A DNA stretch of 64,000 nucleotides from contig NC_026660.2 of assembly GCF_000004075.3 (NCBI RefSeq), positions 22,323,498-22,387,497 on the forward strand, written 5' to 3'. The notes under the pieces are model-generated. The model worked only from the letters and a program-made list of their open reading frames with translations. It did no database searches and had not been told where the DNA came from. The translations under genes and the position numbers were made by a program. Source of the stretch: Cucumis sativus (lineage: Eukaryota; Streptophyta; Magnoliopsida; Cucurbitales; Cucurbitaceae). Below, piece by piece: positions 37,630 through 49,200 of this stretch. Position 1 is the first letter of the stretch, and each line of letters starts with the position of its first letter.

Positions 37630-39397
37630 TGTTGGCTCAAGAAGTTAAGCTCACGCTTATGCAGAGATTTCCATGGCTACAACAACTACAAGCCTCATTG
37701 AGAGAGAAGAAGGCCTGAGAATGCAGATATTGAGTGCTTTGAGATTATTAGTTGAACCAACCAAGGTAGATTGCAAGACAAGAATTTTCAGGTGATATTT
37801 AGATCTTTGGTGATGGAGAAGTTGGTCTCGTTGGTGAGCAGAAATGTATATTGACCATTCGCTGCGAAGGAAAGACTTTCTTTGGAATTATTCTAAATTC
37901 CAGAAAAATTGGCCTAAAATCTTTTAACTTTTTTAGGATCCAGAAGGCTGCAGCCGAGCAAGGCCAAACACAGTCTTCGGAGTTGGTTTGCACGGAAGAT
38001 CGACGTTAAAAAGAAAAACGAAAAATTACGAAAGTATCCCAAACTAGTTGGATGCAATAGAACTCTACAACTTATGTTAAAAAAAAATACCCATAATTAT
38101 ATTGAAAAAATACCCAAACTTATATTTAAAAAAATACTCAAACTTATAGCAATTATTATAATTTATACCATTATACAAGTTTAAATATTTAATTTTACCC
38201 TCGTACAAATTTGACTGCAAGTCAAGAGTTGTCATTCAATTTATATGAATTTAAGTCAAAGGTTAATTTTCATGAAAAACTTCCGTTCTTTCGTTGCAAA
38301 AGCTTTTTGGTGGTTTAAGACAACTCATCACATGCAAAAATAGATTGAGTTCACTTATAAATCACGATGTGACCAACTTTAACAATAAGAGCTAAGATAA
38401 ATATAATACGAAGTTTAAGGACTTCAGTTGAAACTTTTGGTAAAACAACTAAGATCAAAGATAAGTGTTACAGTCTAAACATGTATACTAGGCATATATA
38501 TATATGTATAGGTATATAATATTTGTTGATGACAAAATCCAAATGGAAGAATACGCACCTGAATTTCACACAACAATAGTAAATATGTAATTTGAAGAAG
38601 AGATGACCTGCAAAACAAAAAAAAGTACTCCGATGCCAAAGTTAGAATGAATTTGAAGTTAGAAGTCTAAGTTCTATATTAAGATCTTAGATCTCCATCC
38701 AATATAAGTTACTTCTTAGGAAATATATCGAGTTAATGTTACATGAATTATTATTTTGTTTACTTAACCGTTCCATTGCTTAGTATGTCGTTATTTATGA
38801 GTAGACAATTGTAATGTCGAGACTTCTATTGTGGGTGCTAACATAGGGACATCATCAAACCTTTGCACAACAATTGATGGTGGAAGATTCAATTGACTAC
38901 ATGAGCCCAGATCGACAAAAAGTCCGACAAATTCTTAGGCCAGAACTTGCTATAGTAGTTCATGGAAGGAACCTAAACAAAACATGCTTTCAAAGACAAA
39001 ACAGGTCGGCGTGCTAAAAGTACCTTGAAAAGAAAAGCCGTTAATAAAGCAGCAACAAATAAGCATCAAAAATATCTACTAGGTTTAGTCTGAAGTGATT
39101 TTTATGTTTAAAACTCTTGTGTAGAAATAAGCTTTGTTCGTTTCTATACATACACTTCTTTGAGTCAATCTTCTTTCCTAGCTAATGTATCCTACGAAAG
39201 TCTAGCAGTTCTTAATAAAATTTAAGATAGTGATCATAAATACTTAGAAGGTTTAAATGATTGCCATCGCCTTATTTGCATAAATATAAGATCTTAAAAT
39301 CAATGAAAAGAATTGTTAGCAGCAAGCACTTAAAATTTGCATAAATATAAGATCTTAAAATTTGCATAAAAAAATTTCAAAATTCTAGACTCAAACT

Positions 39398-39475
39398 ATT
39401 CTCTACTATAATCCACTGTTGGCTGATGACAAGTTTATTCTCTACTATAATCCACTGTTGGCTGATGACAAGTTT
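39398..39475. repeat. Perfect tandem duplication, 39 bp x 2
   Basis: The unit runs from ATTCTCTACTATAATCC to GATGACAAGTTT and is repeated immediately without mismatch. It directly precedes a longer degenerate array. Confidence 0.95.
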
Positions 39476-39503
39476 ATGAATTGTTATTGCTAGCAACTTA
39501 TTC

Positions 39504-39890
39504 TGCATCTAATAGAATTTGTGTTATTTTCGACCAACTTAATCATCGTATACCTTATTCAACTCTAACATCTAATAAAGTTTGTGTTCCTAAACCAACC
39601 TAAAAAACTCTAACATCTAAAGTTTGTGTTCCTAAACCAACCTAAAAAACTCTAACATCTAATAGATATTCAACTCTAACATCTAATAGAGTTTGAGTTC
39701 CTAAACCAACATAAAAAAACTCTAACATCTAATAAATATTCAACTCTAACATCTAATAGAGTTTGTGTTCCTAAAGCAACCTAAAAAACCCAAACCTAAT
39801 TGCAATCACAAACCTAATATTCAACTCTAACATCTAATACCTTATTCAACATCTGATAGAGTTTGTGTTCCTTTACCAACCCAAAAATTT
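39504..39890. repeat. Degenerate minisatellite-like array
   Basis: The module CAACTCTAACATCTAATAGA followed by GTTTGTGTTCCTAAACCAAC and CTAAAAAA recurs at least six times. Some copies are truncated so that only the AACTCTAACATCTAATA or the GTTTGTGTTCCT half remains. Unit length varies between about 27 and 60 bases. No frame is kept open, so this is a non-coding array. Confidence 0.8.
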
Positions 39891-40763
39891 CCACCCTAAT
39901 CACAATCCTATACAAAGGCCTAATCGGCTTGGATTGAACGTCGAGTTTTTTATTTTTTTGCCTTCTGTTTTTAGTTATATAAAATATGAGCTAACATTAG
40001 AAAATTGTGAAATCATGGGAAAAGTTGATATCGAGAAAAAAGCAAGCTGGAAATTGAAACTGCTAAAGGAATTAACCTTTTGCCTTTTGATGTATATATT
40101 GGTTGGTGGCTAATGGAAAATCCAAAAATTCTAAAAGTACAATATATATACATATATGTATTTCTAATTTTCTTAATTATAACCCAAAAAAAAAAAACAT
40201 TCCTAGGTTTTAAGTGGTTCAAATTCCAACACCTAAATTAAACTTCTAACTTTAAAGAGAGGTTTTCTACACTAACCTAACAAAAAAACATATACATATA
40301 TAATTATATTTTTAGAACGAACCATATGGTGGATTAACATTTTAGCCACTAACCCATATGATGGATCGACGTTAAAAGGCAAAAGACTTTCCCTTGTAAT
40401 TGCAGTGTTGGACCTTGAAGGAGAGCTTTCTTTCCTATTTGATTTCACAATTTTTTAACATTAGAAAATTACTCAAAATAAAATTAAAAACAAAAGCAAA
40501 AACAAATCGATCACCAACTCAACCCGAACCCAAACCCATGTAGGCCATCTTCAGTTGTTCACCTGAAAAGACAAATTTTATACAAAGAATTCGCTGGCCT
40601 CATGTACAACCTTATCAGCATTTATGATCTCTATCTTAGTTTTTCATTGGGAGCTACCAGCCTTTAGTAAGGTGCATCAGCTAGGAAAGAAGATTGAATC
40701 AAAGAGCTGTACAGATAGAAAAGAGCAGAGCTTAGTTCTATACAGGAGTTTTAAACATAAAAA

Positions 40764-42845
40764 TCACTTCCGGCCAAACCTAGCCAGATGCTCTTGATGC
40801 TTGGCTGCTGCTGCTTTATCTGCAGCTTCTCGTTTCAAGGCCCTTTTAGCACGTCGGCCTGTTTTGTCCTTGGAAGAAGCCTGTTTTGTTACGGGCTCCC
40901 TCGATGAACTAGGTCCAGTAAACTCCTGCCTAAGAACTGGTCGGGCTTCCTGTCTACCTGCCCTCACATAACCATTGTATCCCCACCTTCGATTCCCAAT
41001 GCGAAGAGATGGTGATTCACCCAAGTAAGCATCCTCTAACTCTTCATCATCATCCTCATAAGGATAGTATTGGTCATCCTCAGGATCATCATATGTTTCC
41101 TCCCGTTCTTCAATGATTGGAGGTTTATACCACGAAGCTCTCAGAAGCAGGCATACACTCTCCTCAAACATGTAGTCGTGGATGCTAACAATGCAAAGGA
41201 AATATATAATAAGAACAGTAATTTAAAAAGATAACAGGGTTCACAAATCTAAACTATAATCTATAAAATATCTCCATAGAATGATGAATGGACGAACCTC
41301 CCATCAAGAGAACGATGAACGATCAAGAACTCAAATGGATGTTTACATTGTGGACAAGTCGGCTTCTTAGTGTATGATGCCCATCGAAGGATGCAAGTTG
41401 CACTTCATGAAAGTAAAAGAAAGAATAAAGAAAATAAAATGCATCCAAGCATGTAAATACATAATTTGGAGGAGTTGAAAGGGTAGCTCGCTTCCCAAAA
41501 AGGCTGACATGCCATTTTTCAAACATCCATATCCAAATGGCTAATAATTGTTCCAACATGTGTTCAAAAATCCAAAATGCAACATCAATATGTGCTTCAT
41601 TCTGTGTCTATTGTACTTTGTACCCATCAAATATTCAACACGGTGTTTGATGTGTCAAGTTCAACAAGCGTGTCCAACATGTCATAATAATTTAAACAGC
41701 AGTTGCCAATCTAACATATGCAGAATACAAACACCTTATCCAAACTAATTTGGTCCAAATGCCACAAAGCAAGCATTTTAAGTTCAACGATCAATAAACT
41801 ATATAAGACAAGACTTCGGCTAGTTCATGATGTATCTTTTAAATAACAAATTATCTATCGACTCCATAACTCCGAGATGTTTTGGTTATAAATCTAAAAC
41901 AGCATACCTCTTCCAATTAAATCCGAGCAACCGCAAGTACAATTAGAAACATTGCACCAAAGGCAATATGGATACAGTGAATTTTCTCCTACAAAGTTTA
42001 GCGGACTCCCAGGAATACGTTCGCAACAACTTAAAACTCCATCTCCAATACAAGCATAGAGCGACAACGAAATGAATAAGTCATGCCATAGAAAATATTA
42101 ATAAGTAGATGAAAGATGAATCGATAGGAACAAACCAATAGGCGTGCTCACAGCCTCTTACTAAAGCAGTTTCTTGAAGTGCTATCTTATTTAAGCAGAT
42201 TGCACAAGCCCCATCGTGACTACCATGCCCCGTTCCTTGAATCTCTACTTTCTTTCCCATTTCCAACTAAACATACAAATCCACCAAATAAGAGATCCTT
42301 GAAGTATGGAGTGAATATTCAATATTCGAAAACAAGCAATCAAACAGAATCATAGATATGCAGCTCTAACTGAAGGAGAGGAAATCTTCCTGATAGAATA
42401 AAGAAAAACAAGCACACGCAAGAGAAAAACAAGATGAACATAAGCAATAGTATCTAGCCATACAACCAATCTCAAATTCAATTCAAATAAACCATATTCT
42501 CCCTAGATATTATATCGCAGGGCCTGATATCCGTAATCTTGACAATGAAAGAAACAAGATTAGCCCAACGGTTACAGATCTTGAAAAACAAAGGGCAACA
42601 AAACTAGATTAACGATTTCAGATTTGAGAACACTATATTTCCAATAAGAACTATCAAAACAAATTGTAGACAACCATTTCCTAGCAGAGTTTTACGCCCT
42701 TGATTCTCTAGGAAAAAGAAAGTGCGCGAAAGTAGATCGACTTCGAAAATGAATAGATAGATAAAACCTGGTCGCAAGTTACTTGTTCTTGAACAGCATC
42801 TGAAATTTCAGCGCTCTGGATAGAGATTCCGGAAGAAGTTGCCAT
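40764..42845 (-). CDS. RING/U-box superfamily protein (putative E3 ubiquitin ligase)
   Basis: Four exons, 42845-42768, 42266-42136, 41402-41298 and 41184-40764, join in frame to 244 aa. A C3HC4 RING lies at about residues 48-94: CAICL, a CEHAYC loop, CILRW and CPQCKHPF. The Trp after the third Cys pair and the Leu-Asn pair after the first Cys pair are typical of E2-binding RINGs. After it come a conserved EFLIVHRSLDGSIHDYM stretch, an acidic segment (YDDPEDDQYYPYEDDDEE) and a basic, Ala/Lys-rich tail ending HLARFGRK, which could act in nuclear targeting. It resembles Arabidopsis At5g19430/At5g12310-type proteins, whose substrates I do not know. The frame can equally use a second upstream first exon at 43586-43512 because both first exons are phase 0; that gives 243 aa. 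The ankyrin gene is divergently transcribed about 2.4 kb upstream. Confidence 0.9.
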
Positions 42846-43745
42846 AGCCCTCCGATCTTTATCGCTCTAAAAAACACAGAACCCAAATAGTTGTTCAGCA
42901 CAAATCAAAACTTATAAAAAAGAGAGAGAGAGACTAAAGAATTCTTCTGAACCAAAAGCAAGAAAGATCTACATTTCCAACTAAACATACAAGTCCAGCA
43001 AATTAGAAAACAGACACTTAGACAAAATCATGGCTATGCAACTCGAACTCAAAGAGAGGAAAGAACTATCTTCTTTAAAGAATAAAGAAATTCATTCCCA
43101 GGCGACCAACCAATTTCGCGAAAGAAAAACAACCATTACTGACAAACGGGTGAACACAAACAATAGCTTCTGATTATTATGATTCCCCAAACCCATACAA
43201 CCAACCACAAAAATCAATTCAATTCGATTGAACCATATTCCCCCTAGATATCCAAACGCAGAAAACAATCACCCCGACGTCCATAATCTCGATGATGAAA
43301 AAAACAAGACTAACCCAACAATCTCTGACTTATTTAATTAGCCCCCAAGAAACGCAAATCTTGAAAAGCAAATGACACCAAGACTAAATCAATAAGAACT
43401 CTCAACACAAATCGAAAACAACCATTTCTCACACACCCCCAAGATTCTCTTGAATAAAGAAAGCGCGTAAAAGTACATCAACTTCGAAAATGAATAGATA
43501 AATAATAAAACCTGATCGCAAAGAACTAGTCCTTGAACCGCATCTGTCAATTCGGAGCTTTGGGAAGAGATTCCGGAAGAAGACATAGCGAGTACACGAG
43601 GGGTTTGTCCTTCCGATCTTCCTCGCTCTTCTTAAATTACACAAGAACCCCAAATAGTTTGTTGTTCAGCACAAAATCAATCAAAAGTTTGAAATGAACA
43701 GAGATGCTGAAGGGAATTATTCTGAACCAGAAGAAAAGAAACGAT
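42257..43745 (-). repeat. Tandem duplication of promoter, first exon and intron 1 of the RING gene
   Basis: Copy one (about 42257-42970) and copy two (about 42971-43745) align along their length with offsets of 714-742 bases. Shared landmarks are TTTCCAACTAAACATACAA, CCATATTC-CCCTAGATAT, AACAAGA-TA-CCCAAC, the first exon and its donor, and TCTGAACCA-AAG at the far end. Copy two keeps only the first 11 bases of exon 2, and the next codon is a stop. Confidence 0.9.
43512..43586 (-). CDS. Alternative first exon of the RING gene (25 codons)
   Basis: ATG at 43586 opens MSSSGISSQSSELTDAVQ and so on to CDQ, ending at a donor CAG|GTTTTATT identical in form to that of the proximal exon (MATSSGISIQSAEISDAVQ). 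The two peptides agree at most positions and the differences are conservative, so selection has probably kept both, or the duplication is fairly young. It is phase 0, so it can splice straight to exon 2 at 42266. Whether it is used is inference. Confidence 0.6.
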
Positions 43746-44279
43746 GCTCGAGAATATTCTCTACTCACGATCTAAGAGTTCTTGAGGAGAAAATTTACAA
43801 GTTGTGAATTGCAAGTCCCCTTTTATACAAAATCTAGGGCTCGTTTTTACTTATTTATCTTTTTTATATTCAAACTTTGTTGCGTACATTATCTTCACCG
43901 CCAAAGGGGATTTTCTTTCCCTTCATTCGGTCGTATAAATTTATTTCTTGGAAATCACTTTTTAGCCCTTACACTTTATTTTATTTTATTTTCTAAGGGA
44001 TTTTTTAAAAAATACAACAAAACCTACAAAATATTTAAAAAGAATTTGAAATGGATGATATTTGGAAAACAAGGTTATTCTTTCTCTATACGATCATTTT
44101 TTTTCAATATTTTTTTATATACGATCGTTTAGAGGTATTATATGGAATACGATGGTTTATATTTGGGTACGTAGTTTACATTTGTCAATCCAATATCGAA
44201 ACGATTTTTTATTTATAACTAACCATTTATTTCTTAAGTTTTAATTTTTTTTATTAACAATTTAATTTATGAGTTTTTA

Positions 44280-44730
44280 ATTTTACACAATCTTTTTCCC
44301 ACCTAGCCCTTTCCTCCTCGATCCATACAAAATAGAGAACTTGTGACAACAATTCATCCCGAAGAAAAAAAAGAATTATTGAATGGATATGACTAACTAA
44401 TACTAATAGAATAGAAAAGAATTGTATTTTTTGTATCCTTCCCTCAATTTTGTTGCTAACGTGGACTTTATGCAATCAATATATCCCTTCAACACACCAT
44501 AGGTCATTGAAAGGATTTCGAGACCCACCGAAGCACGAAAGCCAAAATCTTTCAGTAAATGGATTTTCTATTCGAAGAGTGCATAATCGCATGGATAAGT
44601 TCACACTAATCCGTCAATTTTGGATCCAATTCGAAATTTTAGGTATCGAAAAGGAATTGTAATGTAATAACATTGGTTCATACATATAGAAGAATTGATT
44701 GAAACATTATATCTCCGAGACATGAATGGA
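44280..44730. other. Possible plastid-derived insert (NUPT candidate)
   Basis: The block is less AT-rich than its flanks and reads like chloroplast spacer DNA: CCCACCGAAGCACGAAAGCC, TCTATTCGAAGAGTGCATAA, GGATAAGTTCACACTAATCC, TTTTGGATCCAATTCG and ATATCTCCGAGACATGAATG. I recall very similar strings from land-plant plastid intergenic regions but cannot name the locus with certainty. Small deviations would fit decay after nuclear transfer. Confidence 0.45.
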
Positions 44731-44960
44731 TAAATAGGTAAAAAAACAAATCGGTCTTGAGTTATTGATGTATACACCCATTTGAGTTATTGATGTTCAT
44801 CGTTTTTTTAATGGGAGATTCGTTTATTCATCCAGTAACCACCGATCGTACAACATTTAGTGCGAACAAAACTCCTAAACAGTTAATTATTTTACTATCG
44901 AAATCTTAACTTAAAATCATCCCAAACTGGGCTGGGCGTCCCGATGGCACATCAAATTGC

Positions 44961-45002
44961 GGCCCAGGACCATTATTTATGGGCCCAATAAAACAAGGCC
45001 CA
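44961..45002 (+). promoter_or_regulatory. Cluster of GGCCCA (site II-like) boxes upstream of the ankyrin gene
   Basis: GGCCCA occurs at 44961-44966, within TGGGCCCAAT at 44980-44989, and as AGGCCCAT at 44996-45003. TGGGCC/GGCCCA boxes are bound by TCP factors in promoters of plant growth and housekeeping genes (family knowledge). They lie 240-280 bases before the ankyrin ATG, so a role there is plausible. Confidence 0.5.
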
Positions 45003-45241
45003 TGGTAATAGCCGACGTGTTCGGGTCGGTAATTGGATCAATTGACCCGAAAGAAATAAAGCAACACCGGACGGAATTGCTTTTTCAGTCTCTTCGGCTA
45101 CAATCGGCGATTTAGGGGTTTTCTTGTGGTCTTTGGTTCACTCTCTTTACACTGTAAGAGCGATAAGGGGATCGGCAAGCGCTGCTGCAGTTCAGATTTT
45201 GAAGGATTTTTTTTTCCGGTGGAGTCTTCGGCTGTATCACG

Positions 45242-47522
45242 ATGGTGGTGGATGCGAATCAATCAGAAGAGCAGAGCACCGTGGAAACTACGATGAATGA
45301 CATCGAGGATCTCGTTGATGTACAATCTTCAATCTCTTGCTTTATTGAATCATCTATTTCTGGTTTGTTCACTTTTCCTTTCATTGCAGAACATCTTTTC
45401 ATCTTCTTGTCGATCTTTCACAAAGTTTTTCGATGGTTCGTTTCAATAAAATCGTGTTGAAGTTCAGTGAACCATAGATTTTTTTTTTATTCCATATGTT
45501 TAAATTGCTATAAAATTCGCTTAGTATGTCTATACCAATCATTTATCGGGATACGCATGAGGTTGTCTCTTTCAGGTTTTGAACAATGTTTGTGATTCAA
45601 TGAAACTTTTGGCTTGAATCATATCGAGTAAATTTTTCGAAAATTCGGATGAATCTAAATTAAATTAAGCACTTGCTTGCCCTGTCATGCCTTTGTAAAA
45701 GCATTCATTCTACAATTTGAAGTTATTATCAGGTCATTTAACGTGATGGATTGCACTTACGTTGCTATTGTGATTTTGACTATGGAAATATATGAACAAC
45801 TAGAATTCTGAAAAGTTCGCGGGTAGCAAATCATTCATGTACATCATACTTGAGAAATTGATCAATATATTGGGGAGTTAAGGATTCAGCAATAAAGAAC
45901 TTAGGTTTTTCCATGTCACTTGACAGGCTGCTAGATATAACGATTTGGATGATGTAAAAAGGCTTGCTTCTGCTGGTGTTTGTCTCGATTCCACGGATTC
46001 TGAGAGCCGAACTGGTAACAAGAATTTTGTGTTCATCATAAATCACACTCATTTGATATGGGATTTTAAAGACTTTATGAGTTTAGTCTCCAACGTATAC
46101 ATATGTTTCTTCAGATTTACACAGATTTCAATGAAACCTTCTATTCATATTAAGAAAGCATAATTACTCTATTAAACATACCCATACTCACACCTGCTAT
46201 CTTTAGTTGTTCAATCTACAATTAACTAATACAGTTAGTAAAAAATTTCAAGTTAGAACTTAATTGATTTTGTTTTTGCACAAGAACCTATTTGGAATGA
46301 TTTTCTAAGTCCTACAAATTTTTTTAATAAACATGTAGGGAATCAATACAAATGTGATCTAAGTCTAACAATATATTTCTAATTTAAATGCTAGACCATT
46401 TGAAGATGAAGTCATACATAGACATGGCATTCAAGTTTTCCTCGTTATTGTAATCTTTGTTATTTGATTGTAGCTCTACACATGGCTGCTGCCAATGGAC
46501 ATCTTTCAATAGTGGAGTTTCTCATAGATAGAGGAGTGGTGAGATATCTACTTCTTGTAATTTTATCTGCTGCTTGGCTATGTATTTTCCCACCGACTAA
46601 TAATTGACAGAGGAGTCTTTGTCAAGAAACAGCTTCTTGTTATCCAATTTTATCATCGATCCTGTCGTCAATCTGCTTGAACTATGAAATGAATAAATTT
46701 GAACTGCTACAATTCCCTTTTTGATTGAATTCAACTTAATTAAGCTTTCCAACTTAATTAACCTTTCGGTTTGTTAGCTTGAATAAACATCACCAACTAG
46801 CTCGATTACTTTTCTGTTCTGTTTTCAGCTTCTGCTTCATGAAGGGGTCAGTTGGCAATTTTCATTTTAAAAACTTTGGCTGGATTTATCAAATGCTTAC
46901 TTGTGCAATCTGGACCCTCCCATTATGTCTTTAACCTTTGTGAGTGCGCGCAGGATGTGAATGCTTTGAATGCAGAGAAGAATACACCACTGCATTGGGC
47001 ATGTCTGAATGGGCATATTGAGGTAATGCTCCAATTTTCTTAATAACTTTAGCTTTAGTTTATAAGCTTTCATCTATCACAGGCTTCCAAACTTTTAATT
47101 GATCTACTAGGAGTGTTCCCTTAAACACGTTGTATAGGTTCATAAACTGTCGATATTTAATCGATCTTCTAATAGGTTCAAAAATAAAAGTTTTGTAAGT
47201 TCATTAATTAGTTAGATTTGTTAATTGTTACACAAACCTAATTGTATTCACTCATTTCTTTAGGTGGTGAAGAAGTTGATCTTGGCAGGAGCCAATTTGA
47301 GCCTGTTGAACAGGTACGTTGTTATGATTTATAATTCAAACATTGTGACAATAATCTTTGTCGGGTCGTAAAAGTTGAAATGTTACTTTTGTGTATAGCC
47401 ATGAGAAAACTCCGGTGGACGAAGCTCTGACTCGGGGGAAAATGGATGTCATAGACGCGATCAACACAGTGGCTGCGCAAATCGAGCTCACTGGCATTAA
47501 TGTTTCAACCGTGGAAATATAA
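45242..47522 (+). CDS. Small ankyrin repeat protein
   Basis: Six exons, 45242-45319, 45927-46014, 46474-46538, 46954-47022, 47264-47313 and 47399-47522, join in frame to 157 aa. After a short acidic N-terminus (TMNDIEDLVD) the protein is made of about three and a half ankyrin repeats: AARYNDLDDVKRLASAG, TALHMAAANGHLSIVEFL, TPLHWACLNGHIEVVKKLI and TPVDEALTRGKMDVIDAI. Each shows the TPLH helix cap and the hairpin Asn/Gly. No membrane segment or catalytic domain is present, so it is probably a cytosolic or nuclear adaptor. It resembles the compact ankyrin family protein recalled as Arabidopsis At5g12320 and yeast P16F5.05c-type proteins. Function unknown. Confidence 0.92.
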
Positions 47523-49200
47523 TTGAGGGAAATCATAATTTTGATCTATTGGCTTAATGTGTTTGGATAAATTATGACTCTTACAAACATTGCTTTTATC
47601 AGATAAGATGAGTTTACTGAAATAGTCATCCTTGTAATGTCATTTAATTTCTTAGTGATAGTTTCTGTAAATTGGAGTTTAATTTAGGTTTCATCTCGAT
47701 GATTGTGTGGTTTAAATTTAGGTTTGTTTGTTGATTCGACCTTAATTATTAGACTTAATTAAGTTTCTTCTCTTTCAATTTTGGATTAAAATAAGGATTG
47801 AAATGAGGTTCTGGATGTTTCTTTATTGCTGAATTGGATCTTATTTTTGCTGGTAATAGTAATAAAAGCACTTTTTGCTTTCGAAGGTAGCCAAAGGGGT
47901 AATAATAATCCGACATAATCCGACAATCTAAACTATTCAATTCATGTTACAAGGGTTGAGTGGGTTTAAAATTTTGGCGTTTTTGGGTTGGATTGGGTCT
48001 TGACAACCCTAAGAGTATTCACAATCCAACATGTTTACACTTTTAATTAAGATTTAAACATGATATTACATTCTTAGTTTGACAAAAAAGTGCGATGAGA
48101 CAAATTTGTTTGTCAATTTTTTCATACATTTCACAATAATATCAATACGTGTAAAAGCGTTTAGTTTACTTCCAAATTTTGAGAACACAATATTTAGAAC
48201 AATATATATGCAAATGGAAGTAATAAAAGTAAAATGTTAATCAAACATACAACACCAAATGAAATAAACAAATTTTTAGCAAAGTTGTTTTTAATAAGAT
48301 ATTGTATTTTTTTGTTGCAAAATAATTGAAAGGAGAATTACAGCTTTTTATATACTTAGTTATAGGGTCTAAATTGTAAAAATATGAGTGAATAGACTTT
48401 AAAACTTTAGGAACTAAAATTTAGAGAAAATTATGAAGATTTTAGAACACTCAATTGATTATTAAAATTATTAGGTTTTGGGCCAAGTGTTAAAAGAAGA
48501 ATTAATGGGTTCAACTTATAGTAGCCACTTGCCTAGAAATTAACTTTATAACACTCATATATTATATAGTCGGTTAGTATGTCCCGTGAAATTAGTCAAG
48601 ATACATATAAGCTAAGCAATCCAAACAAACATATGAACAAAAAAAATTTATGGTAGTTAACCAAGGATGCAAACTATTTTAATCTAGTCTAAATTTTGTA
48701 GTTAATGGTTGTATTTAATTATATATTTAACTGTAACTAAATTACCCACAGTTGTATTTAATTAATGTTTCAAACATAAATTAATCACTTATGATAAATA
48801 GTAACTTACTCCTATGTTTGAGTTACAATAATATACATTTAGAAAAATCAATTCAACCCAAATTAATATATATTAGAAAAATATTAAAAGATATGGCGTT
48901 TGACAAAATATTTAAAATTCAAATAGTGTATATTCTATGAAATGTAATTTGTGGATCGTGAAAAAACCTACCTCTTTACACTGTATATTAATTAATCTGA
49001 CTTGTGGACTTGACTTAACCAATCCGAAAATACTATTTGGTATAGACATTCTCAACCCTTTTACATCCCCAATGCATTTAGGTTATTTAAGTTTTCAATA
49101 AAAAAAAGACCCAAATACAAAAGTAAGGGAAGTATCAACTTTTTGATACCCATATAATAAGAAGGTATACAGAGACAATAATTTATCTGTCTCCAATAAC
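47523..49200. other. Intergenic region downstream of the ankyrin gene
   Basis: The first 250 bases are probably the ankyrin 3' UTR. The rest is AT-rich single-copy-looking DNA with no gene, RNA or clear repeat that I can support. Confidence 0.55.

Larger units (their letters stand above)
37630..40763. other. Intergenic region between the ABCG and RING genes
   Basis: The first 400 bases must hold the ABCG promoter and leader; no clear TATA box stands out. The rest has no gene. A 39 bp duplication is at 39398-39475, followed by a degenerate repeat array at 39504-39890. The 40560-40763 part is probably the 3' UTR of the RING gene. The segment 38820-39060 is less AT-rich and may be a decayed element. 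Confidence 0.6.
43746..45241. other. Intergenic region between the divergent RING and ankyrin genes
   Basis: This span must carry promoters for both genes. The ankyrin side (44920-45240) is GC-richer with several GGCCCA boxes and a leader. The block 44280-44730 differs in composition and wording from its surroundings and may be an organelle-derived insert. The remainder is AT-rich without genes. Confidence 0.6.

Noticed and set aside
42081..42266. RING exon 2 read as an independent gene starting at 42266
   Set aside because: The first codon is TTG directly after a TTTAG acceptor; the exon joins in phase to the ATG exon at 42845.
43782..44132. 116-codon Phe-rich plus-strand frame
   Set aside because: T-rich low-complexity DNA; no start context, domain or splice support.
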